From: Lentilactobacillus sunkii DSM 19904
Lineage (GTDB): Bacteria; Bacillota; Bacilli; Lactobacillales; Lactobacillaceae
DNA: 64,000 nucleotides
NCBI RefSeq assembly: GCF_001435575.1
Contig: NZ_AZEA01000006.1
Span: 37,072 to 101,071, forward strand
Reading direction: 5' to 3'
Within the stretch, counting starts at the first letter, position 1. The number at the start of each line of letters is the position of its first letter. Below, one piece after another: positions 53,486-62,137 of this stretch. The position numbers and the translations under genes were made by a program. A model generated the notes under the pieces. It worked only from the letters and a program-made list of their open reading frames with translations, ran no database searches and was not told where the DNA came from.

Positions 53486-55222
53486 ATGCTGAAAATTGCC
53501 AAAAATCGGATCTCATATATGGCAGTCCTCGGGGCAGTCCTGTTTATGGTTATTCAAGTGATCGCAAACTTGAATCTTCCCAGCCTGACCTCCGATATTG
53601 TGAACAATGGGGTAGCCAAAGGAGATATCGGATATATTTGGAAAGTAGGCTTTGAAATGGCCGGCTTTTCGTTGATTAGTATCCTGGCGGCGATCTGCAA
53701 CGTCTTTTTAGCGGCTCGAACTTCACAAAAGTTGGGCCAGAATTTACGGAGTGACGTTTACCGCAAAGTCATCAATTTTTCTAAAGACGAATACGATCAG
53801 ATCGAGACATCATCATTGATCACTCGGACAACCAACGATGTCGTTCAAATTCAAAACGTGGCAATTATTATGCTGCGGATGATGCTGATGGCCCCAATTA
53901 TGTTAATCGGAGCAAGTTTCTTGGCTTACACCAAAGACCATCAATTAACGATGATCTTTTTGGTTGTACTCCCAGTCATGATTCTCTTTGTCGGCCTCCT
54001 GCTCTACTTCTCGGTTCCTTTATTCAGAGCGATGCAGACCAAAACCGATAAAATCAACCGTATCTTTCGTGAAGGTTTGACCGGCGTTCGGGTTATCCGG
54101 GCATTCCGTCAAGACAAGTTCGAACAAGACCGCTTTGAGGATGCCAACCGGGATTACACCGACAACGCCATTAAAGTAAATACAATTGTGGCTTTGGCAT
54201 TCCCTGTGATGACTTTAATCATGAGTGGCACCAACGTTGCCATTGTCTGGTTCGGTGCCAAATTAATCGGTGCTCAATCCATGCAGGTTGGTAACCTGAT
54301 TGCGTTTATGAGTTATGCCATGCAGATTTTGATGAGCTTTATGATGCTCTCCATGGTTTTCGTGTTTATTCCACGAGCCCAGGCATCAGCCAAGCGGATT
54401 CAGACTGTGTTGGCATTGAAGTCAACTATGAAGGAAGCCGACAAGCCGGTTATTCTCGATCCAGATGCCAAGCAACATGACCTGAAATTTGACCATGTTG
54501 AATACCGCTATCGTCAAGCCGAACTTCCAGCATTGACCGACATCGACTTTGAAGCTCATAGTGGCGAAACGGTTGCGATCATTGGTGGTACTGGGTCTGG
54601 TAAGACCACATTGGTCAGCTTGATCCCACGGTTTTATGATGTGGATAAGGGTGAAATTGAGCTTGATGGTCATAATATCAACGACTTCTCAATGAAAAAC
54701 TTACGGGACCAGGTTTCATTTGTTCCTCAAAAAGCCACATTATTTACCGGCACAATTCGGGACAACATGAAGTATGGTAATCCCGATGCAACCGATGATC
54801 AGATTTGGCATGCGTTGGATATTGCCCGGGCCAAGGACTTTGTTGAAGAAGACCCGGCTGGCCTCGACTTACAGGTTGAGCAGGGTGGAGACAACTTCTC
54901 CGGTGGCCAAAAGCAACGATTGGCGATTGCCCGTGCTTTGGTCAAAAAGTCCGCTGTTTATGTCTTTGATGACTCATTTTCGGCACTTGATTTTAAGACC
55001 GATGCTGATTTGCGGGCAGCTTTACGAGCCGATAAGCATATTCAACAAAGTATTACGGTTATCGTTGCTCAACGAATTGCAACGGTTGCTGATGCTGATC
55101 TGATATTGGTATTGGATAACGGTAAGTTGGTTGGTAAGGGAACCCATGATGAACTTCGAGCCAACAACAAAATTTACCAAGAAATCATTCATTCACAACT
55201 GAGAGAGGGGGACCAGAAATAA
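53486..55222 (+). CDS. Heterodimeric ABC multidrug exporter subunit, degenerate site
   Basis: 578 residues; RBS GGAAGGAG. Six-helix exporter domain (1-310) fused to an ATPase domain: Walker A GGTGSGKTT, signature FSGGQKQRLA, Walker B VYVFDDSFSALD. The residue after Walker B is aspartate instead of the catalytic glutamate, as in LmrC/BmrC-type subunits that work only as heterodimers. The stop overlaps the partner start by one base (TAATG). Probable drug or lipid-like substrate export. Confidence 0.9.
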   Translation: MLKIAKNRISYMAVLGAVLFMVIQVIANLNLPSLTSDIVNNGVAKGDIGYIWKVGFEMAGFSLISILAAICNVFLAARTSQKLGQNLRSDVYRKVINFSKDEYDQIETSSLITRTTNDVVQIQNVAIIMLRMMLMAPIMLIGASFLAYTKDHQLTMIFLVVLPVMILFVGLLLYFSVPLFRAMQTKTDKINRIFREGLTGVRVIRAFRQDKFEQDRFEDANRDYTDNAIKVNTIVALAFPVMTLIMSGTNVAIVWFGAKLIGAQSMQVGNLIAFMSYAMQILMSFMMLSMVFVFIPRAQASAKRIQTVLALKSTMKEADKPVILDPDAKQHDLKFDHVEYRYRQAELPALTDIDFEAHSGETVAIIGGTGSGKTTLVSLIPRFYDVDKGEIELDGHNINDFSMKNLRDQVSFVPQKATLFTGTIRDNMKYGNPDATDDQIWHALDIARAKDFVEEDPAGLDLQVEQGGDNFSGGQKQRLAIARALVKKSAVYVFDDSFSALDFKTDADLRAALRADKHIQQSITVIVAQRIATVADADLILVLDNGKLVGKGTHDELRANNKIYQEIIHSQLREGDQK

Positions 55223-57108
55223 TGGCTGAAAAAGATAATGCACCTCAACCAGCAGCTAATCGCAACCATGGTGGCCGTGGCGGCTTCCAAGGCGTTGTTG
55301 AAAAGCCACACAATTTCTGGGGCACGACCAAACGCCTGCTGGATTATATGCAGGATCGAATGGTCGGCCTGATCCTGGTCTTCGTCTTTGCGATCATCAG
55401 TGTTATTTTCCAAATCAGAACACCTAAAATTTTAGGTGAAGCAACGACTGAAATCTTTAAAGGCTTGATGAAGGGAAATGCTCAACAAAAAGCCGGCTTC
55501 AGTGTTATGTCACTCCCCATTAATTATGAAAAGATCGTTCAAATCATTTTAATCGTTATTGTGATGTATCTTGCTTCTGCGGTATTCAGCTTCCTGCAGC
55601 AGTACATTATGACAAGAATTTCCCAGAACACTGTCTACAAGCTTCGTCGGCAGATGAAAGGAAAGATGCGTCTGGTTCCAATTAAGTATTATGATACCCA
55701 CAGCAATGGGGATATCATGAGCCGGGCCGTTAACGATATGGATAACATTGCCAGCACGCTTCAGCAAAGTCTGACCCAGGCGGTTACCAGCTTTGTGACA
55801 TTCATCGGAACTTTGTGGATGATGTTTACGATTAGTTGGAAATTAACCATCATTGCCTTGATCACAATTCCATTGAGTTTGATCATTGTTGGAATTGTTG
55901 CACCACGTTCTCAGAAATACTTTGCCGCCCAGCAGAAGAGTCTGGGGTTGTTGAATAACCAGGTTGAAGAAAACTATGCCGGCCAGATTGTTCTGAAGAG
56001 TTTCAATAAGGAACAAGACACGATCGAGCAGTTTGAAGTTCAAAACAAGTTGTATTATCAGGCTGCCTGGAAGGCCCAATTTATCTCAGGGATTATCATG
56101 CCTTTGATGATCTTCCTAAATAACATTGGCTATGTGTTCGTTGCTGTGGTTGGTGGAATTCAGGTTGCCAACGGAACGGTTACACTTGGTAACGTTCAGG
56201 CCTTCCTGCAGTATACCAACCAGTTTTCACAACCCATCTCTCAGTTAGCCAACCTGATGAACACGATTCAGTCAACGATCGCGTCGGCTGAACGTGTCTT
56301 CGAAGTGATTGATGAAGAAGAAATGAAGAACACCAAGGCCGATCGCCCAGTTGAAACAGATACCGATAACTTGGTGGAATTGGAACACGTTCAATTTGGC
56401 TACAACGATGATGAGCTGTTGATGAAGGATTATAACCTGGCTGTTAAACGAGGCCAACAGGTTGCCATTGTTGGGCCAACTGGTGCCGGCAAGACCACCA
56501 TCATCAACTTACTGGAACGTTTCTACGATGTCAAAGGCGGCAGTATTCGCCTCAAGGGTGTCGATACCCGTGATTTGGATCGGGAAGACTTGCGCTCCCA
56601 CTTTGCCATGGTACTTCAAGATACCTGGCTGTTCACTGGGTCGATTTATGACAACATTAAATACGGTCGGGAAACGGCAACTGATGATGAAATCCTCGAA
56701 GCAGCCAAAGCAGCCCACGTCGATGAGTTTGTCCGTAAGCTGCCAAAGGGTTACGATACCGTGTTGAATGAATCGGCTTCCAACATATCCCAAGGCCAGC
56801 GTCAATTAATTACAATTGCCAGAGCCTTTGTGGCCGATCCTGAAATCCTGATACTGGACGAAGCAACCAGCTCGGTTGATACCCGTACCGAAGTTCAGAT
56901 TCAGCACGCGATGAGTCAGCTGTTGGAAAATCGAACAAGCTTTGTGGTTGCCCACAGACTTTCAACGATTCAAAATGCCGACAACATTATCGTGATGAAC
57001 CATGGTGCGGTTGTGGAAACCGGGACTCATAATGAATTGTTGGCCAAGAATGGATTCTATGCCGATCTGTACAACAGTCAGTTCTCAGATGATGTTTCAT
57101 TTGATTAG
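55222..57108 (+). CDS. Heterodimeric ABC multidrug exporter subunit, canonical Walker B
   Basis: 628 residues. An N-terminal soluble stretch rich in Gly/Asn/Pro precedes six helices and an ATPase domain: Walker A GPTGAGKTT, Walker B ILILDEATSSVD with catalytic glutamate, and a signature ISQGQRQL that departs from LSGGQ. This complements the partner, whose signature is canonical and whose glutamate is missing, exactly the LmrCD/BmrCD pattern with one degenerate site. The following lipoprotein gene starts 13 bases downstream. Confidence 0.92.
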   Translation: MAEKDNAPQPAANRNHGGRGGFQGVVEKPHNFWGTTKRLLDYMQDRMVGLILVFVFAIISVIFQIRTPKILGEATTEIFKGLMKGNAQQKAGFSVMSLPINYEKIVQIILIVIVMYLASAVFSFLQQYIMTRISQNTVYKLRRQMKGKMRLVPIKYYDTHSNGDIMSRAVNDMDNIASTLQQSLTQAVTSFVTFIGTLWMMFTISWKLTIIALITIPLSLIIVGIVAPRSQKYFAAQQKSLGLLNNQVEENYAGQIVLKSFNKEQDTIEQFEVQNKLYYQAAWKAQFISGIIMPLMIFLNNIGYVFVAVVGGIQVANGTVTLGNVQAFLQYTNQFSQPISQLANLMNTIQSTIASAERVFEVIDEEEMKNTKADRPVETDTDNLVELEHVQFGYNDDELLMKDYNLAVKRGQQVAIVGPTGAGKTTIINLLERFYDVKGGSIRLKGVDTRDLDREDLRSHFAMVLQDTWLFTGSIYDNIKYGRETATDDEILEAAKAAHVDEFVRKLPKGYDTVLNESASNISQGQRQLITIARAFVADPEILILDEATSSVDTRTEVQIQHAMSQLLENRTSFVVAHRLSTIQNADNIIVMNHGAVVETGTHNELLAKNGFYADLYNSQFSDDVSFD

Positions 57109-57121
57109 GGAGGAGCTTACG

Positions 57122-58081
57122 ATGAAAAAATTATTTGGATTGTTAGTCGCTGCAGCTTCTCTGATGGTCATTTTGAGTGGCTGTGGCGCACCTACTTTAT
57201 CCGTGCAAAGCCATCACCTCAATCCAGATGGGTTGGCTGCGGTTGTTAAAGGTAAAAGCAATCAAAAAAATGTTCAATATGTGATTAAGAATGGTTCCCA
57301 CTCTGAAACACAAAATAATGAAGCACCAATTGGTGTGGGAGGAACTGATACCATTAGTGGCGCTTATGCCATTACGGTTCCGACAAAGGCTGTTAAACAA
57401 ACCATGCGCTTATCGGCGGGTGGTAAGCATCAAACGGTCACAATTGCCAAGGCTAATGTTTTAAGTGATTATAGTACGCTTCAAAAGAAATATAATCAGG
57501 CATTGACCGGAACGGCACTATCGAAAAAAGATCAGAAATTGGCAGCCAGTATGAAAAAACAGGCAGCTGATTTGAAGAAAGCTTCCGAGGCATTGAAGAC
57601 GAATAAAGCAACCAGCTTGTCCGCAATGCAGGCCAAGGCAAAACAGGCTGAACAAATCAAAACTGATGCTGAGAAACTAAAACGTGAGCAGATTCAATTG
57701 GCTGGGGCTATGAAGCAGGCCCAGGCCAGCGTCAAAGACGTATTGCTGCCTAAAAATGCCAAATCCGGGGTTAACAATTTGGTTAAGACCAAGGATTTCA
57801 CAATTAGGACAAACGTTGATAATCAAAAAGTGGTCGGGATTGCAATGATGGTTCCAACCAAGGGACTCAAAAATAAGAGCCAAATGAAGTCATTTGTCAT
57901 GTCGTTTTCTATGTTGGCGAATAGCGTTGGTGCTAATGCCAAGCAGGTGCTTAAAGATTTTCAAAAGATTACCAAAGATAAAAACAAGAGTTCAACGACA
58001 ACCCCAAAGATTCATTCAAATGGTCTGACGTTTAGCCTCGGTTATTCAACCACAACTTTATATATCTTCATTACAAAGTAA
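57122..58081 (+). CDS. Lipoprotein encoded with ABC exporter
   Basis: 319 residues from ATG at 57122, RBS GGGAGGAG. Lipobox LSGC places the lipidated cysteine near residue 21 of the precursor. An N-terminal beta-like domain (to about 110) is followed by a long Lys/Ala-rich coiled coil (about 115-205) and a small C-terminal domain. No family is recognised. Its tight spacing behind the exporter suggests an accessory or partner protein on the outer face of the membrane (inference). Confidence 0.82.
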   Translation: MKKLFGLLVAAASLMVILSGCGAPTLSVQSHHLNPDGLAAVVKGKSNQKNVQYVIKNGSHSETQNNEAPIGVGGTDTISGAYAITVPTKAVKQTMRLSAGGKHQTVTIAKANVLSDYSTLQKKYNQALTGTALSKKDQKLAASMKKQAADLKKASEALKTNKATSLSAMQAKAKQAEQIKTDAEKLKREQIQLAGAMKQAQASVKDVLLPKNAKSGVNNLVKTKDFTIRTNVDNQKVVGIAMMVPTKGLKNKSQMKSFVMSFSMLANSVGANAKQVLKDFQKITKDKNKSSTTTPKIHSNGLTFSLGYSTTTLYIFITK

Positions 58082-58086
58082 TATGA

Positions 58087-58134
58087 AAATCCCACCACTA
58101 TTAGCTTAAACAGCTGATGGCGGTGGGATTTTTT
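58087..58134 (+). terminator. Terminator of exporter operon
   Basis: AATCCCACC pairs with GGTGGGATT with an inner TAGC/GCT, then TTTT. Confidence 0.85.
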
Positions 58135-58154
58135 GGGCTTTTACTGATAATACC

Positions 58155-58958
58155 TCAAATGAATCGTCGGAACTTTGTTGGGGTGGTGTGATAGGTCTTT
58201 TTGAATTGGGAAATAAAATGAGAAATATTGTGGAAGCCGACTTTGTTTCCAATTGTATTTATCTCCCACTCTGGATGAGTAAGTAAGAACTCTTTTGCTT
58301 TTTTCATCCGGTAATTGGTCAGATACTCAAGTGGTGTGATGTCGAAGGCCTTCTTGAATACACGGTTTTGATAAGTAACCGAATAGCTGGTAATCTTTGA
58401 AAGTTGTTCGTTGGAAACCTTTTCGGAATAATGGTCGGAAATGTAATTCACAATTGGCAAAGTAATGTGGGTAGCGTTTGAGTGAAGATCTTTAAATACA
58501 TTATTTTGATGTAAGAGCATGATAAATTTGTATATCTCCACTGACTGATCCGGTAGTGATACGGTATTACTGCTAATAAAATCGTGAAATATTTCAGGAA
58601 TAAATGCCATAATTTCTGGGGAAATTCTGTCTATATATAGAAAATCTTTCAATCCAAGATATTGAGCCAGTTCTTCACAGAGTGTACCGTCAAAGGATAG
58701 AAAAGCTGTTTTCCAATTTTTTTGGTCTAGGGGATGATACTCATGAGGGATTCTTGGCCTAAAAAGGATTCCCTGGTTTGGCCCCAGAAGAAACTGCTGA
58801 TTTTCAATATTCACCACGCCGGTTCCCATCTCCGTTTGTAACCAGTGATAAGTGTAATATCCATTGGAACGGTGAATAGGTGGTTGACTCCAGTGATAGC
58901 CAATACTTTCACAATATAAAGGTAGCGGTTGATTTGGTTTATTAAACGCTATGCGCAA
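58155..58958 (-). CDS. AraC family transcriptional regulator
   Basis: About 267 residues from TTG at 58958, preferred because AGAAGGTG is six bases upstream; GTG at 58967 abuts that ribosome site. N-terminal cupin-like sugar-binding domain (FRPRIPHEYHPL) and C-terminal double helix-turn-helix (FKKAFDITPLEYLTNYRMKKA; SHFISQFKKTYHTTPTKFR, quoted in parts as TPLEYLTNYRM and FKKTYHTTPTKFR). It is divergent from the GPH sugar symporter and probably activates it. The inducing sugar is unknown. Confidence 0.9.
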   Translation of the reverse strand: MRIAFNKPNQPLPLYCESIGYHWSQPPIHRSNGYYTYHWLQTEMGTGVVNIENQQFLLGPNQGILFRPRIPHEYHPLDQKNWKTAFLSFDGTLCEELAQYLGLKDFLYIDRISPEIMAFIPEIFHDFISSNTVSLPDQSVEIYKFIMLLHQNNVFKDLHSNATHITLPIVNYISDHYSEKVSNEQLSKITSYSVTYQNRVFKKAFDITPLEYLTNYRMKKAKEFLLTHPEWEINTIGNKVGFHNISHFISQFKKTYHTTPTKFRRFI

Positions 58959-59108
58959 TTTATGCACCTTCTTAATAACATTTTACTATAAATGGGTCAG
59001 ATATGGATATATTAGGGTAAAAAAATGGTATTAATGAAAACCCTTCCAATATATACTTAAAACGTTGAAACAAAATTTTTCTAAATTCATTAGGAGGCGC
59101 ATTGGAAT

Positions 59109-61070
59109 TTGGACGTTGTAGAAAGTAAAAAACGCAGGAAAAACTTTTGGTCGATATTTAATTTTGCCTTTGCAAATATTGGTGGATCTGCCGTTTACAT
59201 GACCTTTGGAACATACTTTATGGTGTATGTAACTTCGGCAATGTTTACCGGGGTCCCAAAGGCCCAAGCCAACAAGTTAATTGCTATGATAACAGGATTA
59301 ATATTCATTATTCGGCTTGTTGAAATTTTTATTGATCCAATTATTGGTAATATTATCGATAATACCAATACTCGTTGGGGAAAATTCAAGCCTTGGCTGA
59401 TAGGAGCAGGAACTATTTCCAGTTTACTGCTGGCACTGCTTTTCTCAGGAATATTTGGATTATCAAAGGTGAGTGCAACTTGGTTTACCATCATGTTTAT
59501 CCCAATATTCATTACCTTTGATATCTTCTATTCATTTAGAGATGTTTCATATTGGGGCATGGTGCCTGCCCTGACAGAAGATAGTCACGAGCGATCACTG
59601 TTCACTGCGGCTGCAAACTTTAGTGGATTTGGTCAAAACATTGTGACCATCATTATTGTCCCCGTTGTGACCTATGTGACATTCCTGTTCACCGGCCAAC
59701 ATAATGAAGGACAACCCGGCTGGACTGCCTTTGGTATTCTGATTGCGGTTGTCGGCATTATTTGCTCGTTTGTTGTTGGACTGGGGACTCACGAAAAACA
59801 AAATGCTTTGCGTGAAGTTACCAAGAAGAAGACCAGCTTGAAGGATATGTTTTGGGCATTGGGTCATAATGATCAAATGCTTTGGACGGCATTTCCGTAT
59901 TTGATTTATGGATTTGGTAATGCTGCGACTGCCGGTTTGATGTTCTATCTGTTTAAATACATCATGGATAAGCCTGGTTTATTCTGGATTACCGGACTAA
60001 TTCCAACAATTGCCGGATTCTTTACTTCTCCACTATATCCAATCATTAACAAATGGGTTACCCGGAAGACGATTTATGCCGTCAGTATGTGCAGCATGAT
60101 CTTAGCTTATATTCTTTTGATTGTTTCAACTGATAACCTGACCATGGTCGTCACCGCAATGATTCTTTATTATGTACCACAAGGTTTCATCTTCATGGCC
60201 GTTATTTTGACTTTAACTGATACCATTGAATATGGACAGTTGAAAAACGGTACACGAAATGAAGCTGTTACATTGGCAATTCGACCAATGCTGGATAAAA
60301 TGTCCGGTGCCATTTCAAATGCGATTGTTGGTTGGGTTGCCGTTGCAGCCGGAATGACTGGAACTGCAACTGCCGCATCAATGACACCTGGTGGCATTTC
60401 CTTATTCAAGATGGTTGCCTTTTGGATCGCATTAATTTTACATGTCCTTGCATTGTTCATTTATGTGTTCAAGGTTAAGATTTCTGAAAAGAAGCATGCC
60501 GAGATTGTGGATGAATTGCAACATAAATTAGCCGTTGAGGGGATTGGTGATTCTGGAACTGATGAAGGAACTTCCAACCATACAGAGCCTGAAAAGCCTG
60601 CTTCCAAGTCTGCTGAAGTCAACATCTATGCACCTGTCAGTGGTGTCACAATGGCGTTGTCAGACGTTGTGGATGAACACGGGCACAAAGGAATTGCCGG
60701 TAAAGGAATCGCCATTCAACCAACTGAGGGTAAGATATATGCACCATTTAATGGTAAGGTTGTCTTACTATTTACAACTAAGCACGTGATTGGCCTTCGT
60801 TCAGAAGATGGACTCGAAGTGTTAATCCACGTTGGTTTAGGAACTGTTAATATGCGTGGGGAAGGATTTATCAATCATCTGGATTCTGGTCAGTCATTTA
60901 AGAAGGGTGATTTACTTCTTGAATTTAACCGTGATAAGATCCAGCAAAGTGGTTACAAAGATACTGTCATCGTATTATTGACTCAGCCTCAAGAAGTTAT
61001 CAATGCGCATTACACTGATAAAGAAGTTGTGAATAATGGTGATGAACTTGGGACGATACAAATAAAATAA
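59109..61070 (+). CDS. GPH family sugar-cation symporter with C-terminal EIIA domain
   Basis: 653 residues from TTG at 59109 with GGAGG upstream. The N-terminal about 460 residues form a twelve-helix LacS/RafP/MelB-type transporter (DPIIGNIIDNTNTRWGKFKP motif between helices 2 and 3, shown here in part as DPIIGNI and TRWGKFKPW). After an acidic linker comes a PTS EIIA-Glc domain (about 500-650) with the phosphorylatable histidine in VLIHVGLGTVN. Transport can thus be tuned by HPr phosphorylation. Lactose, raffinose or another galactoside is likely, but no glycosidase is adjacent. Confidence 0.9.
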   Translation: MDVVESKKRRKNFWSIFNFAFANIGGSAVYMTFGTYFMVYVTSAMFTGVPKAQANKLIAMITGLIFIIRLVEIFIDPIIGNIIDNTNTRWGKFKPWLIGAGTISSLLLALLFSGIFGLSKVSATWFTIMFIPIFITFDIFYSFRDVSYWGMVPALTEDSHERSLFTAAANFSGFGQNIVTIIIVPVVTYVTFLFTGQHNEGQPGWTAFGILIAVVGIICSFVVGLGTHEKQNALREVTKKKTSLKDMFWALGHNDQMLWTAFPYLIYGFGNAATAGLMFYLFKYIMDKPGLFWITGLIPTIAGFFTSPLYPIINKWVTRKTIYAVSMCSMILAYILLIVSTDNLTMVVTAMILYYVPQGFIFMAVILTLTDTIEYGQLKNGTRNEAVTLAIRPMLDKMSGAISNAIVGWVAVAAGMTGTATAASMTPGGISLFKMVAFWIALILHVLALFIYVFKVKISEKKHAEIVDELQHKLAVEGIGDSGTDEGTSNHTEPEKPASKSAEVNIYAPVSGVTMALSDVVDEHGHKGIAGKGIAIQPTEGKIYAPFNGKVVLLFTTKHVIGLRSEDGLEVLIHVGLGTVNMRGEGFINHLDSGQSFKKGDLLLEFNRDKIQQSGYKDTVIVLLTQPQEVINAHYTDKEVVNNGDELGTIQIK

Positions 61071-61141
61071 CATTGGGTTTGTGTGAAAAAATTCCAACTT
61101 TTACGTAATCGATTGGTTTTTCACTAGCATCTATCAATAAT

Positions 61142-61183
61142 AAAGAGGTCTCAAGACTGTGAAAACAATCTTGAGACCTCTTT
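61142..61183 (+). terminator. Terminator of GPH symporter gene
   Basis: AAAGAGGTCTCAAGA and TCTTGAGACCTCTTT form a perfect 15-bp stem. A T-run follows seven bases later. Confidence 0.85.
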
Positions 61184-61249
61184 ATGGAATTTTTTTGGTT
61201 TTGCAAATTTTAATTCAGGCGTTAGTACTTCTAAATAATGGGCACAATA

Positions 61250-61297
61250 AAAGACGATGTTTAAGTCAACCTTTCAGTCAAGGAAACATCGTCTTTT
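61250..61297 (-). terminator. Terminator of nitroreductase gene
   Basis: AAAGACGATGTTT and AAACATCGTCTTT form a perfect 13-bp stem. The minus strand continues TTTTATTG. Confidence 0.8.
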
Positions 61298-61308
61298 CAA
61301 ATGCTGAT

Positions 61309-61911
61309 TTACTTCAAAACCTTAAAGCGATCTTCATCATTCATGAATTCCTTGTCGCCTGCAGGGGCTTCAATTGAACCGAAGTCCATTTGAGCGCGGA
61401 GCTTCCAGCTGTCAGGAATACCAAAGGCTTCTTTCACTTCATCATCGATGAGTGGGTTGTAATGTTGTAAGTTGGCACCAATGCCGTTTTCAGCAAGGGA
61501 AGTCCAAACAGCAAATTGGGCGTTACCTTGAGCTTGTTCTGCCCAGTCGGCGAAGTTGTCGGCATACAGAGCAAAGTCATTTTCAAAACGGTGAACAACG
61601 TCCATGTCAGTGTAGAACATAACGGTACCAAAAGCTGATTTGAACGCGTTAATCTTTTCCAAAGTCTTTTGGTAAGCTTCTTCGGTAGGAACTTCTGACT
61701 TCAATCGTTTACCAACGATATCCCAGAGCTTTTCGTGGTTGGCACCGAATAAGATAACGGCACGGGTGGTTTGGTTATTGAATGGGGTTGGTGCCCACTT
61801 AATATCTTTCTTGATCAAGTCAGCAATCTCGTCAGAAGTTTGGTTGATGTTACGGCCTAATGCATAAATTGAGCGACGCTTCTTGGCAAGATCCAATAAT
61901 TGTTCTTTCAT
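61309..61911 (-). CDS. Nitroreductase family protein
   Basis: 200 residues; RBS GGAGG. Flavin-dependent NAD(P)H oxidoreductase of the fungal FRM2/HBN1-like branch: KKRRSIYALG at the N-terminus, KWAPTPFNNQTTRAV (FMN-contacting), the central AQFAVWTSLAENGIGANLQ and the late KLRAQMDFGSIEAPAG. A consensus promoter with a repeat in its spacer lies upstream. It may have a redox or detoxification role; the physiological acceptor is unknown. Confidence 0.9.
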   Translation of the reverse strand: MKEQLLDLAKKRRSIYALGRNINQTSDEIADLIKKDIKWAPTPFNNQTTRAVILFGANHEKLWDIVGKRLKSEVPTEEAYQKTLEKINAFKSAFGTVMFYTDMDVVHRFENDFALYADNFADWAEQAQGNAQFAVWTSLAENGIGANLQHYNPLIDDEVKEAFGIPDSWKLRAQMDFGSIEAPAGDKEFMNDEDRFKVLK

Positions 61912-61964
61912 GTGTTAAAATTCCTCCAATGGGTTTACTTACTTTTTATTAGTTAATAGTTTAT

Positions 61965-61993
61965 ATGATACAGATTGATAAATCTGATGTCAA
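61965..61993 (-). promoter_or_regulatory. Nitroreductase promoter with inverted repeat in spacer
   Basis: On the minus strand TTGACA (61993-61988) and TATCAT (61970-61965) are 17 bases apart. CAGATT and AATCTG (61971-61986) form perfect 6-bp arms around GATA inside the spacer, a candidate repressor site. Confidence 0.65.
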
Positions 61994-62048
61994 TACAAAT
62001 TAACCTGAAATATTTTACACACTTACTTTAGCACACAATCTGGTGCGT

Positions 62049-62070
62049 AAACTTGATCTGAATCAAGTTT
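62049..62070. repeat. Inverted repeat upstream of nitroreductase promoter
   Basis: AAACTTGAT and ATCAAGTTT are perfect 9-bp arms around CTGA. There is no adjacent T-run. It may be an operator or part of the convergent gene end. Confidence 0.45.
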
Positions 62071-62084
62071 ATAGTTAGTTATTA

Positions 62085-62118
62085 TAAAAAAGCTCAGTGA
62101 TTTTCATCACCGAGCTTT
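62085..62118 (-). terminator. Terminator of alpha/beta hydrolase gene
   Basis: AAAGCTCAGTGA pairs with TCACCGAGCTTT (one mismatch). The minus strand ends in TTTTTTATAA. Confidence 0.8.
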
Positions 62119-62137
62119 CGACGTGCTAAATTGATTA

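Noticed and set aside
59057..59071. cre-like TTAAAACGTTGAAA before the GPH symporter
   Set aside because: Two mismatches at strongly conserved positions; not reported as a feature.
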